The translations under genes and the position numbers were made by a program. Positions 1-5,297 of a DNA stretch of 5,452 bases are shown piece after piece; the first letter of the stretch is position 1; every line of letters starts with the position of its first letter. Below the pieces are notes generated by a model. That model was not told where the DNA came from, made no database searches, and saw only the letters and a list, made by a program, of their open reading frames with translations. The stretch is from an uncultured Clostridia bacterium (GTDB lineage Bacteria > Bacillota > Clostridia > TANB77 > UBA1234): assembly GCA_947624765.1 (NCBI GenBank), contig CANQLS010000107.1, forward strand, positions 1 to 5,452, given 5' to 3'.

Positions 1-1676
1 GCCTTCTTTTTATACAAGTCTCTCACACTATCTTTCACGGTAATGATGTTGGCCCATTGTCTATGCGTATCGCGATAATCATACCAATGATCGCTTTCGT
101 CAGCAATCTCCCAATGCTTATTTTCCTCATCATAAACAACAGGAATACTGCCGTCTGGTACATCTACTTGAATCGCCTCATGAAACTCGGTCCATTCTGC
201 GTCGTCATCGACTTCTAAATAGTTATCTACTACCACACGAACCGTTTTTGTTTTACCGCCGCTTCCTCTTAACGTAAATACATATGTATCATTTTTAGTT
301 ATGGCATATGGTACTGATGGTGTAATCAATACAGTTCCATTTTCCTGCGAAGCCTTGATTTGTATATAAGAAATGGTACCTGGTGCCAAATCTTTTCCCG
401 CTACTTCATTACCTTCGATATCACTCGTTAATGCTTCGGTATAGGTAATCTCTCCCACCGAAACTTCTGGAATCTGAATATCTCCCCCTAACAAATTAAA
501 TGCTTGCTTGATTTTGCCCAGTGTTAAGATATCCTCTACTATAACCGTTGCATTTTCTGCATAATCTTCTACATATAATACATATTTAATATCATCATCT
601 AAAATATGAGAATATGTACTTTCTAATATTTCTAAATTTTGTTGTACTTGCCCTATTAAATTAATATACTGTTCACGCTCGGTTATGTTTTCTGCTGGAA
701 TTGTGTCCAGTGTTTCTTGCAGACTACTAATTTGATCTATGTAATTTTTACTTTGCTGCGTATATGTTAAAATGTCAGTTTTTAAACTTTGAATAGTATC
801 TCCTTTTCCGCCTGAAAGGTAAGCTTCCAAAATTTCATCATCCTCAAAGTTCTTTTTGTTTTCTTCATATACGCTTCTAAGCTTATATCTTACGTCTTTA
901 ATGCCTGTTTCCGCATCAATTAAGATTAAATTATCGTTATCTATTTCATATCTTGGACAAATATCATCTATATTTGATATAATGATATTTTTAATGCTTT
1001 CTTTTCCTGTATTATCTTTTACATATACTGAAAATACGCCGTTTTCACTAACTTTAAAAGTATCTTCATATTCAAATGATGTTCCGCCAGTTTGGAAAAA
1101 TTCAATGTCTTTCGGACCTTTATTCCATTTAAACGCCCAGCCATCAACATCTTCTACGTTTGGCAAATTAATTTTTATCTTTACTTCCTTTGTCCAATTG
1201 CTAGTAGACTTTACATAGGAAATATTAATATTTTGAGATTGATATTTATCTGTTTTTCCCATAAGTTCATCAGTTACTGTATAATATGTATTTCCCTTAT
1301 ATGTAATGCCTTTTAGCATATATACTTTTAAACTAGCAGCATTTATAATATATGTTTCATTTGGTTCATGAATACCTAATAATCCTAGTTTTTCAATATC
1401 TAATGAATAATAGTTTTCACCGTCATTTTCATCAAATTGTGATTTTATTTCAGGCGGTATATTAACCTTTTCCACCATTGGAATTGTGCCTGTGTTAGAA
1501 TAATATTGTTTGGTGACCTCCTCGATTGCATTTATATCATAAATAAAGTTATTAATTTTTCTGTCTTCTTGAGCAACATTGATTTTAGAAATTGCAACGC
1601 TAGAAATAATTATAACCACAACTATTGTTACAATTAAAACTACCAACGTATAACCTTTTTCTTTTGTTTTCATCAT
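1..1676 (-). CDS. Large prepilin-like surface protein, 3' end outside window
   Basis: Reading the minus strand gives 558 uninterrupted codons running off the window edge, so the C-terminus is missing. The N-terminus is a type IV prepilin-style signal: Lys-rich residues 1-7, Gly8, then YTLVVLIVTI and a hydrophobic helix to about residue 30. Cleavage after Gly8 by a prepilin peptidase is expected, but the usual Glu5 of the mature protein is Val. Residues about 35-150 resemble a pseudopilin globular part (ETYIINAASLKVYMLKGITY). Residues about 158-230 look like an Ig-like beta domain (SNWTKEVKI to NGVFSVYVKDNTGK). Residues about 299-355 are Gln/Glu-rich and probably helical or coiled coil. The last part has a Trp/Tyr/Asp-rich stretch (HWYDYRDTHRQWANIITVKD) that I associate with clostridial proteins of this type. 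Ribosome binding site AGAGAGG (1690-1696) precedes GTG 1679, ATG 1676 and ATG 1673, all in frame; the choice among them is uncertain. The role, pilus or surface adhesion, is inferred. Confidence 0.8.
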   Translation of the reverse strand, partial: MMKTKEKGYTLVVLIVTIVVVIIISSVAISKINVAQEDRKINNFIYDINAIEEVTKQYYSNTGTIPMVEKVNIPPEIKSQFDENDGENYYSLDIEKLGLLGIHEPNETYIINAASLKVYMLKGITYKGNTYYTVTDELMGKTDKYQSQNINISYVKSTSNWTKEVKIKINLPNVEDVDGWAFKWNKGPKDIEFFQTGGTSFEYEDTFKVSENGVFSVYVKDNTGKESIKNIIISNIDDICPRYEIDNDNLILIDAETGIKDVRYKLRSVYEENKKNFEDDEILEAYLSGGKGDTIQSLKTDILTYTQQSKNYIDQISSLQETLDTIPAENITEREQYINLIGQVQQNLEILESTYSHILDDDIKYVLYVEDYAENATVIVEDILTLGKIKQAFNLLGGDIQIPEVSVGEITYTEALTSDIEGNEVAGKDLAPGTISYIQIKASQENGTVLITPSVPYAITKNDTYVFTLRGSGGKTKTVRVVVDNYLEVDDDAEWTEFHEAIQVDVPDGSIPVVYDEENKHWEIADESDHWYDYRDTHRQWANIITVKDSVRDLYKKK

Positions 1677-1810
1677 CACTTATCTCATTCCTCTCTGAAA
1701 GCACAATCCAAAATGAAAAAGAATTGAAACAATTTTTTCACAAACCTAATTAAGATAAATTTGTGATTAAATTGTCCAATTATTTTTCAATTTTCGCCCT
1801 TTCAAATATA

Positions 1811-1839
1811 ATTATAACAATTAGCAAATAAGTTTGCAA
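1811..1839 (-). promoter_or_regulatory. Sigma-A-type promoter of the prepilin-like gene
   Basis: On the minus strand, TTGCAA (1834-1839) is followed by a 17-nt spacer and a perfect TATAAT (1811-1816). A TG one base upstream of the -10 makes it an extended -10. Transcription would start near 1804, leaving a leader of about 125 nt before the start codon. Two short AATTG/CAATT hairpins can be drawn in the leader, but I do not recognise a riboswitch. In particular, the conserved parts of a c-di-GMP-I aptamer are not visible. Confidence 0.75.
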
Positions 1840-1957
1840 TAGCAGAAATTTGTAAAAATAATTATTGTTAATAGATATGGGGTTATCCTAAATAATTCTC
1901 CGAAATTATGTCTGTTTCAAAAAGACAGCCATTGGTCAAATGCAACAAAATAAATAT

Positions 1958-2055
1958 ATAAAATGAAAGATTTTTCTTTACCAAGCGAGTTAGCAAAAAT
2001 TTTCAAAAAATTTTTGCGTGTGTCTGAAGCGACTAAAGAAAATCTTTCATTTTAT
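1958..2055. repeat. 98-nt nested fold-back (inverted repeat) element
   Basis: The outer arms 1958-1980 and 2034-2055 are reverse complements over 22 bp, with a single extra T in the left arm (ATAAAATGAAAGATTTT at each outer end). Inside them sits a second perfect 11-bp palindrome: GCAAAAATTTT (1993-2003) pairs with AAAATTTTTGC (2007-2017) across a 3-nt loop. The two unpaired side regions share AAGCGA as a direct repeat. Transcribed from either strand this makes a long, mostly AU stem. The minus-strand exit (TATATATTTATTTTG) is T-rich, so it may help terminate the toxin-antitoxin transcript. It could also be a small non-autonomous mobile repeat. The arms are certain; the role is unknown. Confidence 0.75.
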
Positions 2056-2098
2056 TCTATCACAATAAATTTTACAAAAAGAAATACTTTTTCATTAT

Positions 2099-2115
2099 GG
2101 CGGCCACTGGCCGCC
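2099..2115. repeat. GC-rich perfect hairpin GGCGGCC-ACT-GGCCGCC
   Basis: Seven perfect G-C pairs close a 3-nt loop in surroundings that are very AT-rich. No T-tract follows on either strand, so it does not fit a standard intrinsic terminator. It lies 43 nt from the fold-back element and may be part of the same repeat or structured RNA. It stands out as the only long GC-only segment in the intergenic DNA. Confidence 0.75.
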
Positions 2116-2178
2116 GCTACAGTTACAGCAACAATAGTTTTGAAAAATTATCTAAATTAAAACCGTTATTCAGTAACT

Positions 2179-2448
2179 TTAACTTTTATAAATATTGTTT
2201 CTGTGTCCTATTTCTAAAACTAAAACAATAATTTCTCTATCATTGATTTCACAAATGACTCTATAATCACCTATCCTATATCGCCATTGTCCTGACCTAT
2301 TTTCTATCAAACCTTTTCCACGCTGTCTTGGATTTTCACAATTTTCTATATTTTTTTCTAACCATCCAACAATTAATGTTGCTGTCAATTTATCTAATTT
2401 TTTTAATTGTTTTATCGCTTTTTCTGTAAATTTTAATTTGTATCTCAC
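2179..2448 (-). CDS. RelE/ParE-family toxin, putative mRNA interferase
   Basis: This 89-residue protein has the size and pattern of the RelE fold. Residues 1-30 begin with YKLKFTEKAIKQLKKLD, the N-terminal strand and first helix. The core is WRYRIGDYRVICEI (55-68), followed by IIVLVLEIGHR (73-83) and a terminal NNIY (84-87). Arg56, Arg58, Arg63, Arg83 and Tyr87 are candidates for the basic and Tyr residues that RelE toxins use for ribosome-dependent mRNA cleavage. The start is GTG, whose first base is the last base of the antitoxin TAG stop (TAGTG). Toxin translation should therefore depend on re-initiation after the antitoxin, giving less toxin than antitoxin. The family is clear; the sequence cannot distinguish an mRNA-cleaving toxin from a ParE-like gyrase poison with certainty, but the terminal Tyr favours RelE. 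Confidence 0.88.
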   Translation of the reverse strand: MRYKLKFTEKAIKQLKKLDKLTATLIVGWLEKNIENCENPRQRGKGLIENRSGQWRYRIGDYRVICEINDREIIVLVLEIGHRNNIYKS

Positions 2449-2666
2449 TATAAATCTAGCTCCTTTTTTACTTCATCTAATGTATATGTTTTTGGATTTT
2501 TCTTGTATTCTTCCATAGCTTTGTTATAGCATTCTAAATCATATTCACTTTCTATTTTCTCAATTAAAGCATTTCTAATCAAATCAGATAACGAAATATT
2601 ATTCATACTAGCATAAGCTTTCACCAATTCTAGTGTTTCATCATTTAATCTTACCGATATAGTCAT
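2448..2666 (-). CDS. RelB-like ribbon-helix-helix antitoxin
   Basis: The protein has 72 residues from the ATG at 2664-2666. Residues 1-7 (MTISVRL) form the DNA-contacting strand of a ribbon-helix-helix fold. Helices follow at about 8-20 (DETLELVKAYASM) and 24-38 (SLSDLIRNALIEKIE). The charged tail 42-72 (YNKAMEEYKKNPKTYTLDEVKKELDL) would wrap the toxin. The frame extends upstream to TTG 2678, but that codon touches the ribosome binding site AAGGGAG (2679-2685) with no spacing, so the ATG, 12 nt away, is preferred. It is expected to neutralise the RelE-like product and, with it, repress its own promoter. The stop codon overlaps the toxin start by one base. The family is well supported; the exact RelB subgroup is not. 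Confidence 0.85.
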   Translation of the reverse strand: MTISVRLNDETLELVKAYASMNNISLSDLIRNALIEKIESEYDLECYNKAMEEYKKNPKTYTLDEVKKELDL

Positions 2667-2693
2667 ATCATCTATCAACTCCCTTCTTATTCT

Positions 2694-2722
2694 ATTGTAT
2701 TACAAAGTATTACGCGTGTCAA
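2694..2722 (-). promoter_or_regulatory. Near-consensus sigma-A promoter of the toxin-antitoxin operon
   Basis: On the minus strand, TTGACA (2717-2722), a 17-nt spacer and TACAAT (2694-2699) form an almost ideal housekeeping promoter. The expected start near 2687 lies only about 2 nt before the ribosome binding site AAGGGAG (2679-2685). The leader is therefore about 20 nt, which also argues for the antitoxin start at 2666 rather than 2678. Confidence 0.85.
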
Positions 2723-2726
2723 TACT
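2697..2726. promoter_or_regulatory. Candidate toxin-antitoxin operator repeats
   Basis: Reading plus, GTATTAC occurs at 2697-2703 and 2707-2713, exactly 10 bp apart (one helical turn). AGTATT (2706-2711) and AATACT (2721-2726) form a perfect 6-bp inverted repeat around a 9-nt centre containing ACGCGT. These repeats overlap the -35, the spacer and the edge of the -10. That is where ribbon-helix-helix antitoxins usually bind to autoregulate. The repeats are visible; binding is inferred. Confidence 0.5.
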
Positions 2727-2741
2727 ATAAATGAAGTTTAT

Positions 2742-2775
2742 CACTATTACAGTAATTACTTACTAAGCAATAGTG
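2742..2775. repeat. Stem-loop upstream of the toxin-antitoxin promoter
   Basis: CACTATT (2742-2748) and AATAGTG (2769-2775) pair over 7 bp. Inside them, AGTAA and TTACT can form a second 5-bp stem with a 4-nt loop, built on the palindrome AGTAATTACT (2751-2760). A third copy of CACTATT lies at 2805-2811, just after the M50 stop codon, so two alternative stems are possible. No T-tract follows on the minus strand, so I do not call it the terminator of the protease gene. Confidence 0.45.
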
Positions 2776-2822
2776 TAGCTATATGAATGCACAAATCAAT
2801 TATTCACTATTCATTTCTCGTT

Positions 2823-3410
2823 TTAATTATCTCCTATAATTTCATACAATGTTTCTCTAATTCTTTCTTTTTTATTTTCTTCCTCTATTAGCATAAATAC
2901 ATAAATTGATAAGAATAAAAGTGAAGCGTTATGAAAATACACTAACAAAGCAACTGCTAATATTGTTATTATCATTAATATTCCTTTTGAAATCATATGA
3001 CAATATACAACACTTTTTTTGTATCCTATCTTATAATCTAATATTCCTCTTAATATTCTGCCACCATCTAATGGATATATAGGTATTAAATTTAATATGG
3101 CTATCACAAAATTAATATTCCTAAGCAATGTATCATTTATACATAATGCCATTATAATACTAAATAGCGGTCCTGCGACCGCTATTAAAATTTCTTTCTT
3201 TTTTTGTTCTATGTAATCATACTTTGCACAAACTCCTACAGGCAAAAGCAGAATTTCTTTTATTTTTACTTTCAATAATATAGCTATTATTATATGTGCA
3301 ATTTCATGTAGTAAAGCAAATAAATAAAAAAGAAGAAATGTTTTTAACTTATGAGCTCCATATAAATACACAAGCCAAATTATTAAATAAAAATGTAATT
3401 TAATACACAT
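2823..3410 (-). CDS. spoIVFB: M50 intramembrane metalloprotease, SpoIVFB-like
   Basis: This 195-residue polytopic protein carries both site-2 protease signatures: HEIAH at residues 35-39 (two zinc His and the catalytic Glu) and NLIPIYPLDGGR at 107-118 (zinc ligand Asp115). Hydrophobic segments lie at about 4-20, 25-48, 71-90, 98-112, 142-160 and 162-175. In Bacillus, SpoIVFB sits in the outer forespore membrane of the mother cell and cuts the pro-sequence from pro-sigma-K. The same role is likely here because the gene directly follows an M23/LytM gene, matching spoIVFA-spoIVFB order. The gene starts 8 nt after that neighbour's stop. Its ribosome binding site (GAGG) overlaps the neighbour's TAG, so translation is probably coupled. 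The protein ends soon after the last helix: the C-terminal CBS domain of the roughly 290-residue Bacillus enzyme is missing. A general M50 protease with another substrate is the main alternative. Confidence 0.82.
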   Translation of the reverse strand: MCIKLHFYLIIWLVYLYGAHKLKTFLLFYLFALLHEIAHIIIAILLKVKIKEILLLPVGVCAKYDYIEQKKKEILIAVAGPLFSIIMALCINDTLLRNINFVIAILNLIPIYPLDGGRILRGILDYKIGYKKSVVYCHMISKGILMIITILAVALLVYFHNASLLFLSIYVFMLIEEENKKERIRETLYEIIGDN

Positions 3411-3418
3411 TTTTTCCT

Positions 3419-4255
3419 CTATTCTTCAAAATTCAAAATATCTGCCGGATTAACTAATCTATCATCTCGCCTTATTTCAAAATGCAAATGCGGTCCTGTT
3501 GCCCAACCGGTACTTCCAACTTCGCCTATTATATCGCCTTGCTTAACTTTTTGGTCAACTTTCACATTTAATTTTGAACAATGAGCATACACTAAAATTA
3601 AATCTCCTGTTTGTATCATAATGTGCTTGCCATAAGATTCATTCGTTTCAGCTTTTATAACAGTTCCACTTAATGCTGACTGAATTTTTGTTCCTGTATT
3701 AGCTGCTAAATCAATTCCAGAATGATATGGCGTAACTATAGGATTACTACTTTGTCTTACACCAAATCCTGACGTTACTTGCCCTTTAATTGGATATATA
3801 AATTTATAATTTTCTTTTACATACTTTGCATCTTCTGATAATTGATTTACGCCTTCTACTGCACTTTCATAAATTGGTTCAGTTGAAATATCTGTTTGAA
3901 TTGACGATGCCGCTTCTAATTCATCTAATTCGCCTGAATTTTCGTTTTCAACATTTTGTTTTTCTTCATCATTTTTTTGTATTTTAGCATATAGCTCTAA
4001 TATTTTTGTTTTTGCACTTTCATATAATATAGGAAGTGGAACATCTTTCTTTGCTTCTTGGTTAATCCATTCTACTGCATTTTGTACTTTAAATAATTTA
4101 AGAGCAAATACCATTAAAATAATTAGTATACTCGCTATTGATTGAATTGCCAACTTTTTTATTAACTTATGTCCGAATTTTTTTGTCTCATCATCATCTT
4201 CTTTTTCTATCTCACTATGCCTACGATAGCTACTTCTGTCTATAGTATATTCCAT
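3419..4255 (-). CDS. spoIVFA: Membrane-anchored M23/LytM protein, SpoIVFA-like
   Basis: From the ATG at 4253-4255 the product has 278 residues. It has an acidic/basic cytoplasmic start (1-34), one membrane helix (about 35-55), a charged linker (56-150), and a LytM/M23 domain (about 155-275). The zinc-site residues are all present: His178 and Asp182 in HSGID, His225 in YAHCS, and His256/His258 in GPHLHFE. In Bacillus, SpoIVFA holds and inhibits the SpoIVFB protease until a forespore signal arrives. The adjacent M50 gene makes that the best assignment. A cell-wall endopeptidase or SpoIIQ-like engulfment protein is the alternative, because the metal site looks intact. The frame is open to TTG 4324, but the ribosome binding site AAAGGGA (4267-4273) fits TTG 4261 or ATG 4255. 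A putative promoter start near 4287 excludes 4324. Confidence 0.78.
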   Translation of the reverse strand: MEYTIDRSSYRRHSEIEKEDDDETKKFGHKLIKKLAIQSIASILIILMVFALKLFKVQNAVEWINQEAKKDVPLPILYESAKTKILELYAKIQKNDEEKQNVENENSGELDELEAASSIQTDISTEPIYESAVEGVNQLSEDAKYVKENYKFIYPIKGQVTSGFGVRQSSNPIVTPYHSGIDLAANTGTKIQSALSGTVIKAETNESYGKHIMIQTGDLILVYAHCSKLNVKVDQKVKQGDIIGEVGSTGWATGPHLHFEIRRDDRLVNPADILNFEE

Positions 4256-4293
4256 CTTCAAAACCATCCCTTTCCATAGCAACTGTTCACTAT

Positions 4294-4322
4294 ACTCTAT
4301 GTACAGGCATGGAGTTTTATGC
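4294..4322 (-). promoter_or_regulatory. Candidate sigma-E promoter of the spoIVFA-spoIVFB-like pair
   Basis: On the minus strand, GCATAAA (4316-4322) and CATAGAGT (4294-4301) are 14 nt apart. They resemble the Bacillus sigma-E pattern (ATA core at -35, CATA--AT-type -10, spacing about 14). Sigma-E control is what is known for the Bacillus spoIVF operon, so the match is biologically sensible. The -10 deviates from CATACA-T, so this remains a candidate. Expected start about 4287. Confidence 0.45.
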
Positions 4323-4347
4323 AAAATTTTAAAGATGAAATTTTAAT

Positions 4348-4662
4348 TTATTTAATAATAATTGCAGCAAAAATGCAACTAATAGCAAATGCTACTGCAA
4401 TCCAAAAACTTCTTACTTTTAATCTTTTTAATTTATTCTTATTTTCTATATCAGCTTTTCTTTCCTGCTCTCTCTCATTTTGAAATTTAAGAGCATATTC
4501 TTTTATTATATCGTTGATTTCAGACATGATAACTTCTTTTTTCTTTTTATCTTTATGCTCCTCTTCACTGCAATTTGTTTTTAATATAAAAAAAACTTCT
4601 TCAATTAGATTTGAAGGAATATCTTTAATGCACACTACATTTTTTCCAAGTTTAGTAACCAT
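4348..4662 (-). CDS. Small tail-anchored protein of unknown function
   Basis: This 104-residue product has a short globular N-terminus (MVTKLGKNVVCIKDIPSNLIEEVFFILKTN). A highly charged Lys/Glu stretch follows (about 33-84), probably helical or coiled coil. A single C-terminal membrane helix (about 86-103) leaves almost nothing outside. The topology suggests insertion with most of the protein in the cytoplasm. I do not recognise the family. The ATG at 4660-4662 is chosen because AGGGGG (4670-4675) lies 7 nt upstream; an upstream in-frame TTG (4683) has no such signal. That binding site is buried in the 3' arm of a terminator hairpin, so expression probably needs either a separate start inside the hairpin or its opening. 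The sporulation gene pair follows about 90 nt after the stop. Confidence 0.7.
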   Translation of the reverse strand: MVTKLGKNVVCIKDIPSNLIEEVFFILKTNCSEEEHKDKKKKEVIMSEINDIIKEYALKFQNEREQERKADIENKNKLKRLKVRSFWIAVAFAISCIFAAIIIK

Positions 4663-4664
4663 AC

Positions 4665-4715
4665 AAAAACCCCCTGTTTTCAAACTATATTGTAAGTTTT
4701 TCCAAAAACAGAGGG
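4665..4715 (-). terminator. Intrinsic terminator overlapping the next ribosome binding site
   Basis: On the minus strand, CCCTCTGTTTT (4705-4715) pairs with AAAACAGGGGG (4670-4680) over 11 bp with one G-T wobble, followed at once by TTTTT (4665-4669). A second 5-bp stem (AAACT/AGTTT) can form in the 24-nt loop. It starts 8 nt after the stop of the PH-like membrane protein gene, as expected for a terminator. The G-run of its 3' arm is also the ribosome binding site of the 104-residue protein, whose ATG begins 2 nt after the T-run. Confidence 0.85.
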
Positions 4716-4723
4716 TTCTATAC

Positions 4724-5284
4724 CTATTTCACTATATACATCTTATAATTTTCAATTCCGAAATTATTTTTCATCATGTTTAAAATTGCTTTATTATTTA
4801 AACTCGAAATTGTAAATTTTATTTTCTCTTTATCTGTTGCTACAACTAACTTTGTGGTAAATGAATGTCTTTTCATAAATTTCTTACCATAACTATATAA
4901 ATACATACCTTCTATATCGTCTAAAGGTATTTCTTTAGTTTTAGATAATGCTTTTTCTAAAACAAGTGAATTATCTGTTAAACGAATTCTTCTTGAAATT
5001 TCAACTCCATATAAGCAAGTTATAAGAAGTATAAATATAACGTTATACCAATCACCTAAATGATATCTATCTACTAACGCTATAAAAAGTCCCATAGCAA
5101 TACCCGCAACTAATGTTAATAATAAAATATATTGTGGGTCTGGAGCAATTTCAGGTTTATGTATTGTATTAATATTTTTTACATTTCGGTAATATTCTGG
5201 ATTTTTAGGTAGCATAAATAATTTTGCCCCTAAGAAATAATGCAAAATTGTAACCACTAAAATTAGTGTCAATGCAATCCACAT
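4724..5284 (-). CDS. Three-helix membrane protein with PH-like C-terminal domain
   Basis: The product has 186 residues. Hydrophobic helices lie at about 2-20, 52-71 and 81-97. The soluble part (about 100-175) begins RIRLTDNSLVLEKALSKTKEIPLDDIEGMYLY and alternates beta-strand-like segments with a final helix (NKAILNMMKNNFGI). That pattern resembles bacterial PH-like (bPH) domains found in membrane proteins of unknown function. No catalytic motif is visible. The ribosome binding site AAGGAGG lies 7 nt before the ATG and begins inside the upstream gene's TAA stop, so it is the second gene of an operon with the sugar-nucleotide pyrophosphorylase. The gene order hints at, but does not prove, a role at the cell envelope. 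Confidence 0.75.
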   Translation of the reverse strand: MWIALTLILVVTILHYFLGAKLFMLPKNPEYYRNVKNINTIHKPEIAPDPQYILLLTLVAGIAMGLFIALVDRYHLGDWYNVIFILLITCLYGVEISRRIRLTDNSLVLEKALSKTKEIPLDDIEGMYLYSYGKKFMKRHSFTTKLVVATDKEKIKFTISSLNNKAILNMMKNNFGIENYKMYIVK

Positions 5285-5297
5285 ATTTTCTCCTCCT

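Larger units (their letters stand above)
1840..2178. other. Gene-poor spacer between toxin gene and pilin promoter
   Basis: No convincing gene is seen here. The stretch holds the 98-nt fold-back element (1958-2055), an AT-only hairpin AAAAAG/CTTTTT (about 2076-2092), and the GC-rich hairpin (2099-2115). Two weak inverted repeats lie closer to the pilin promoter: ATAATT/AATTAT around 1892-1909 and TGTCT/AGACA around 1910-1927. A 65-codon plus-strand reading frame (1963-2160) crosses both main hairpins but has no ribosome binding site. No clear U-tract terminator follows the toxin gene on the minus strand; the fold-back, followed by a T-rich run, is the best candidate for stopping that transcript. 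Confidence 0.6.

Noticed and set aside
856..1316. Plus-strand reading frames at 856-1218 and 1092-1316
   Set aside because: They lie antisense within the continuous prepilin-like gene, have no ribosome binding site, and encode low-complexity hydrophobic sequence typical of shadows.
1680..1688. Two-codon mini-ORF ATG AGA TAA just before the prepilin start
   Set aside because: The ribosome binding site ends only one base before this ATG, which is too close for initiation.
1677..1804. c-di-GMP riboswitch in the prepilin leader
   Set aside because: It would fit the gene type, but the conserved GEMM-I core segments are not present in the leader.
2099..2115. GC hairpin as the toxin-antitoxin terminator
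   Set aside because: Neither strand has a T-tract directly after the stem; the bases following it are mixed.
1963..2160. Treating the 65-codon plus-strand frame as a gene
   Set aside because: There is no ribosome binding site before the ATG, and the frame is built from inverted-repeat sequence, so it is reported only as part of the repeat.
4256..4324. TTG start at 4324 for the LytM protein
   Set aside because: It lacks a ribosome binding site, lies upstream of the predicted promoter start, and adds residues unlike a membrane-anchor N-terminus.
4514..4783. Plus-strand reading frame of 89 codons
   Set aside because: It is antisense to the tail-anchored protein, the terminator and the end of the PH-like gene, all of which are better supported.
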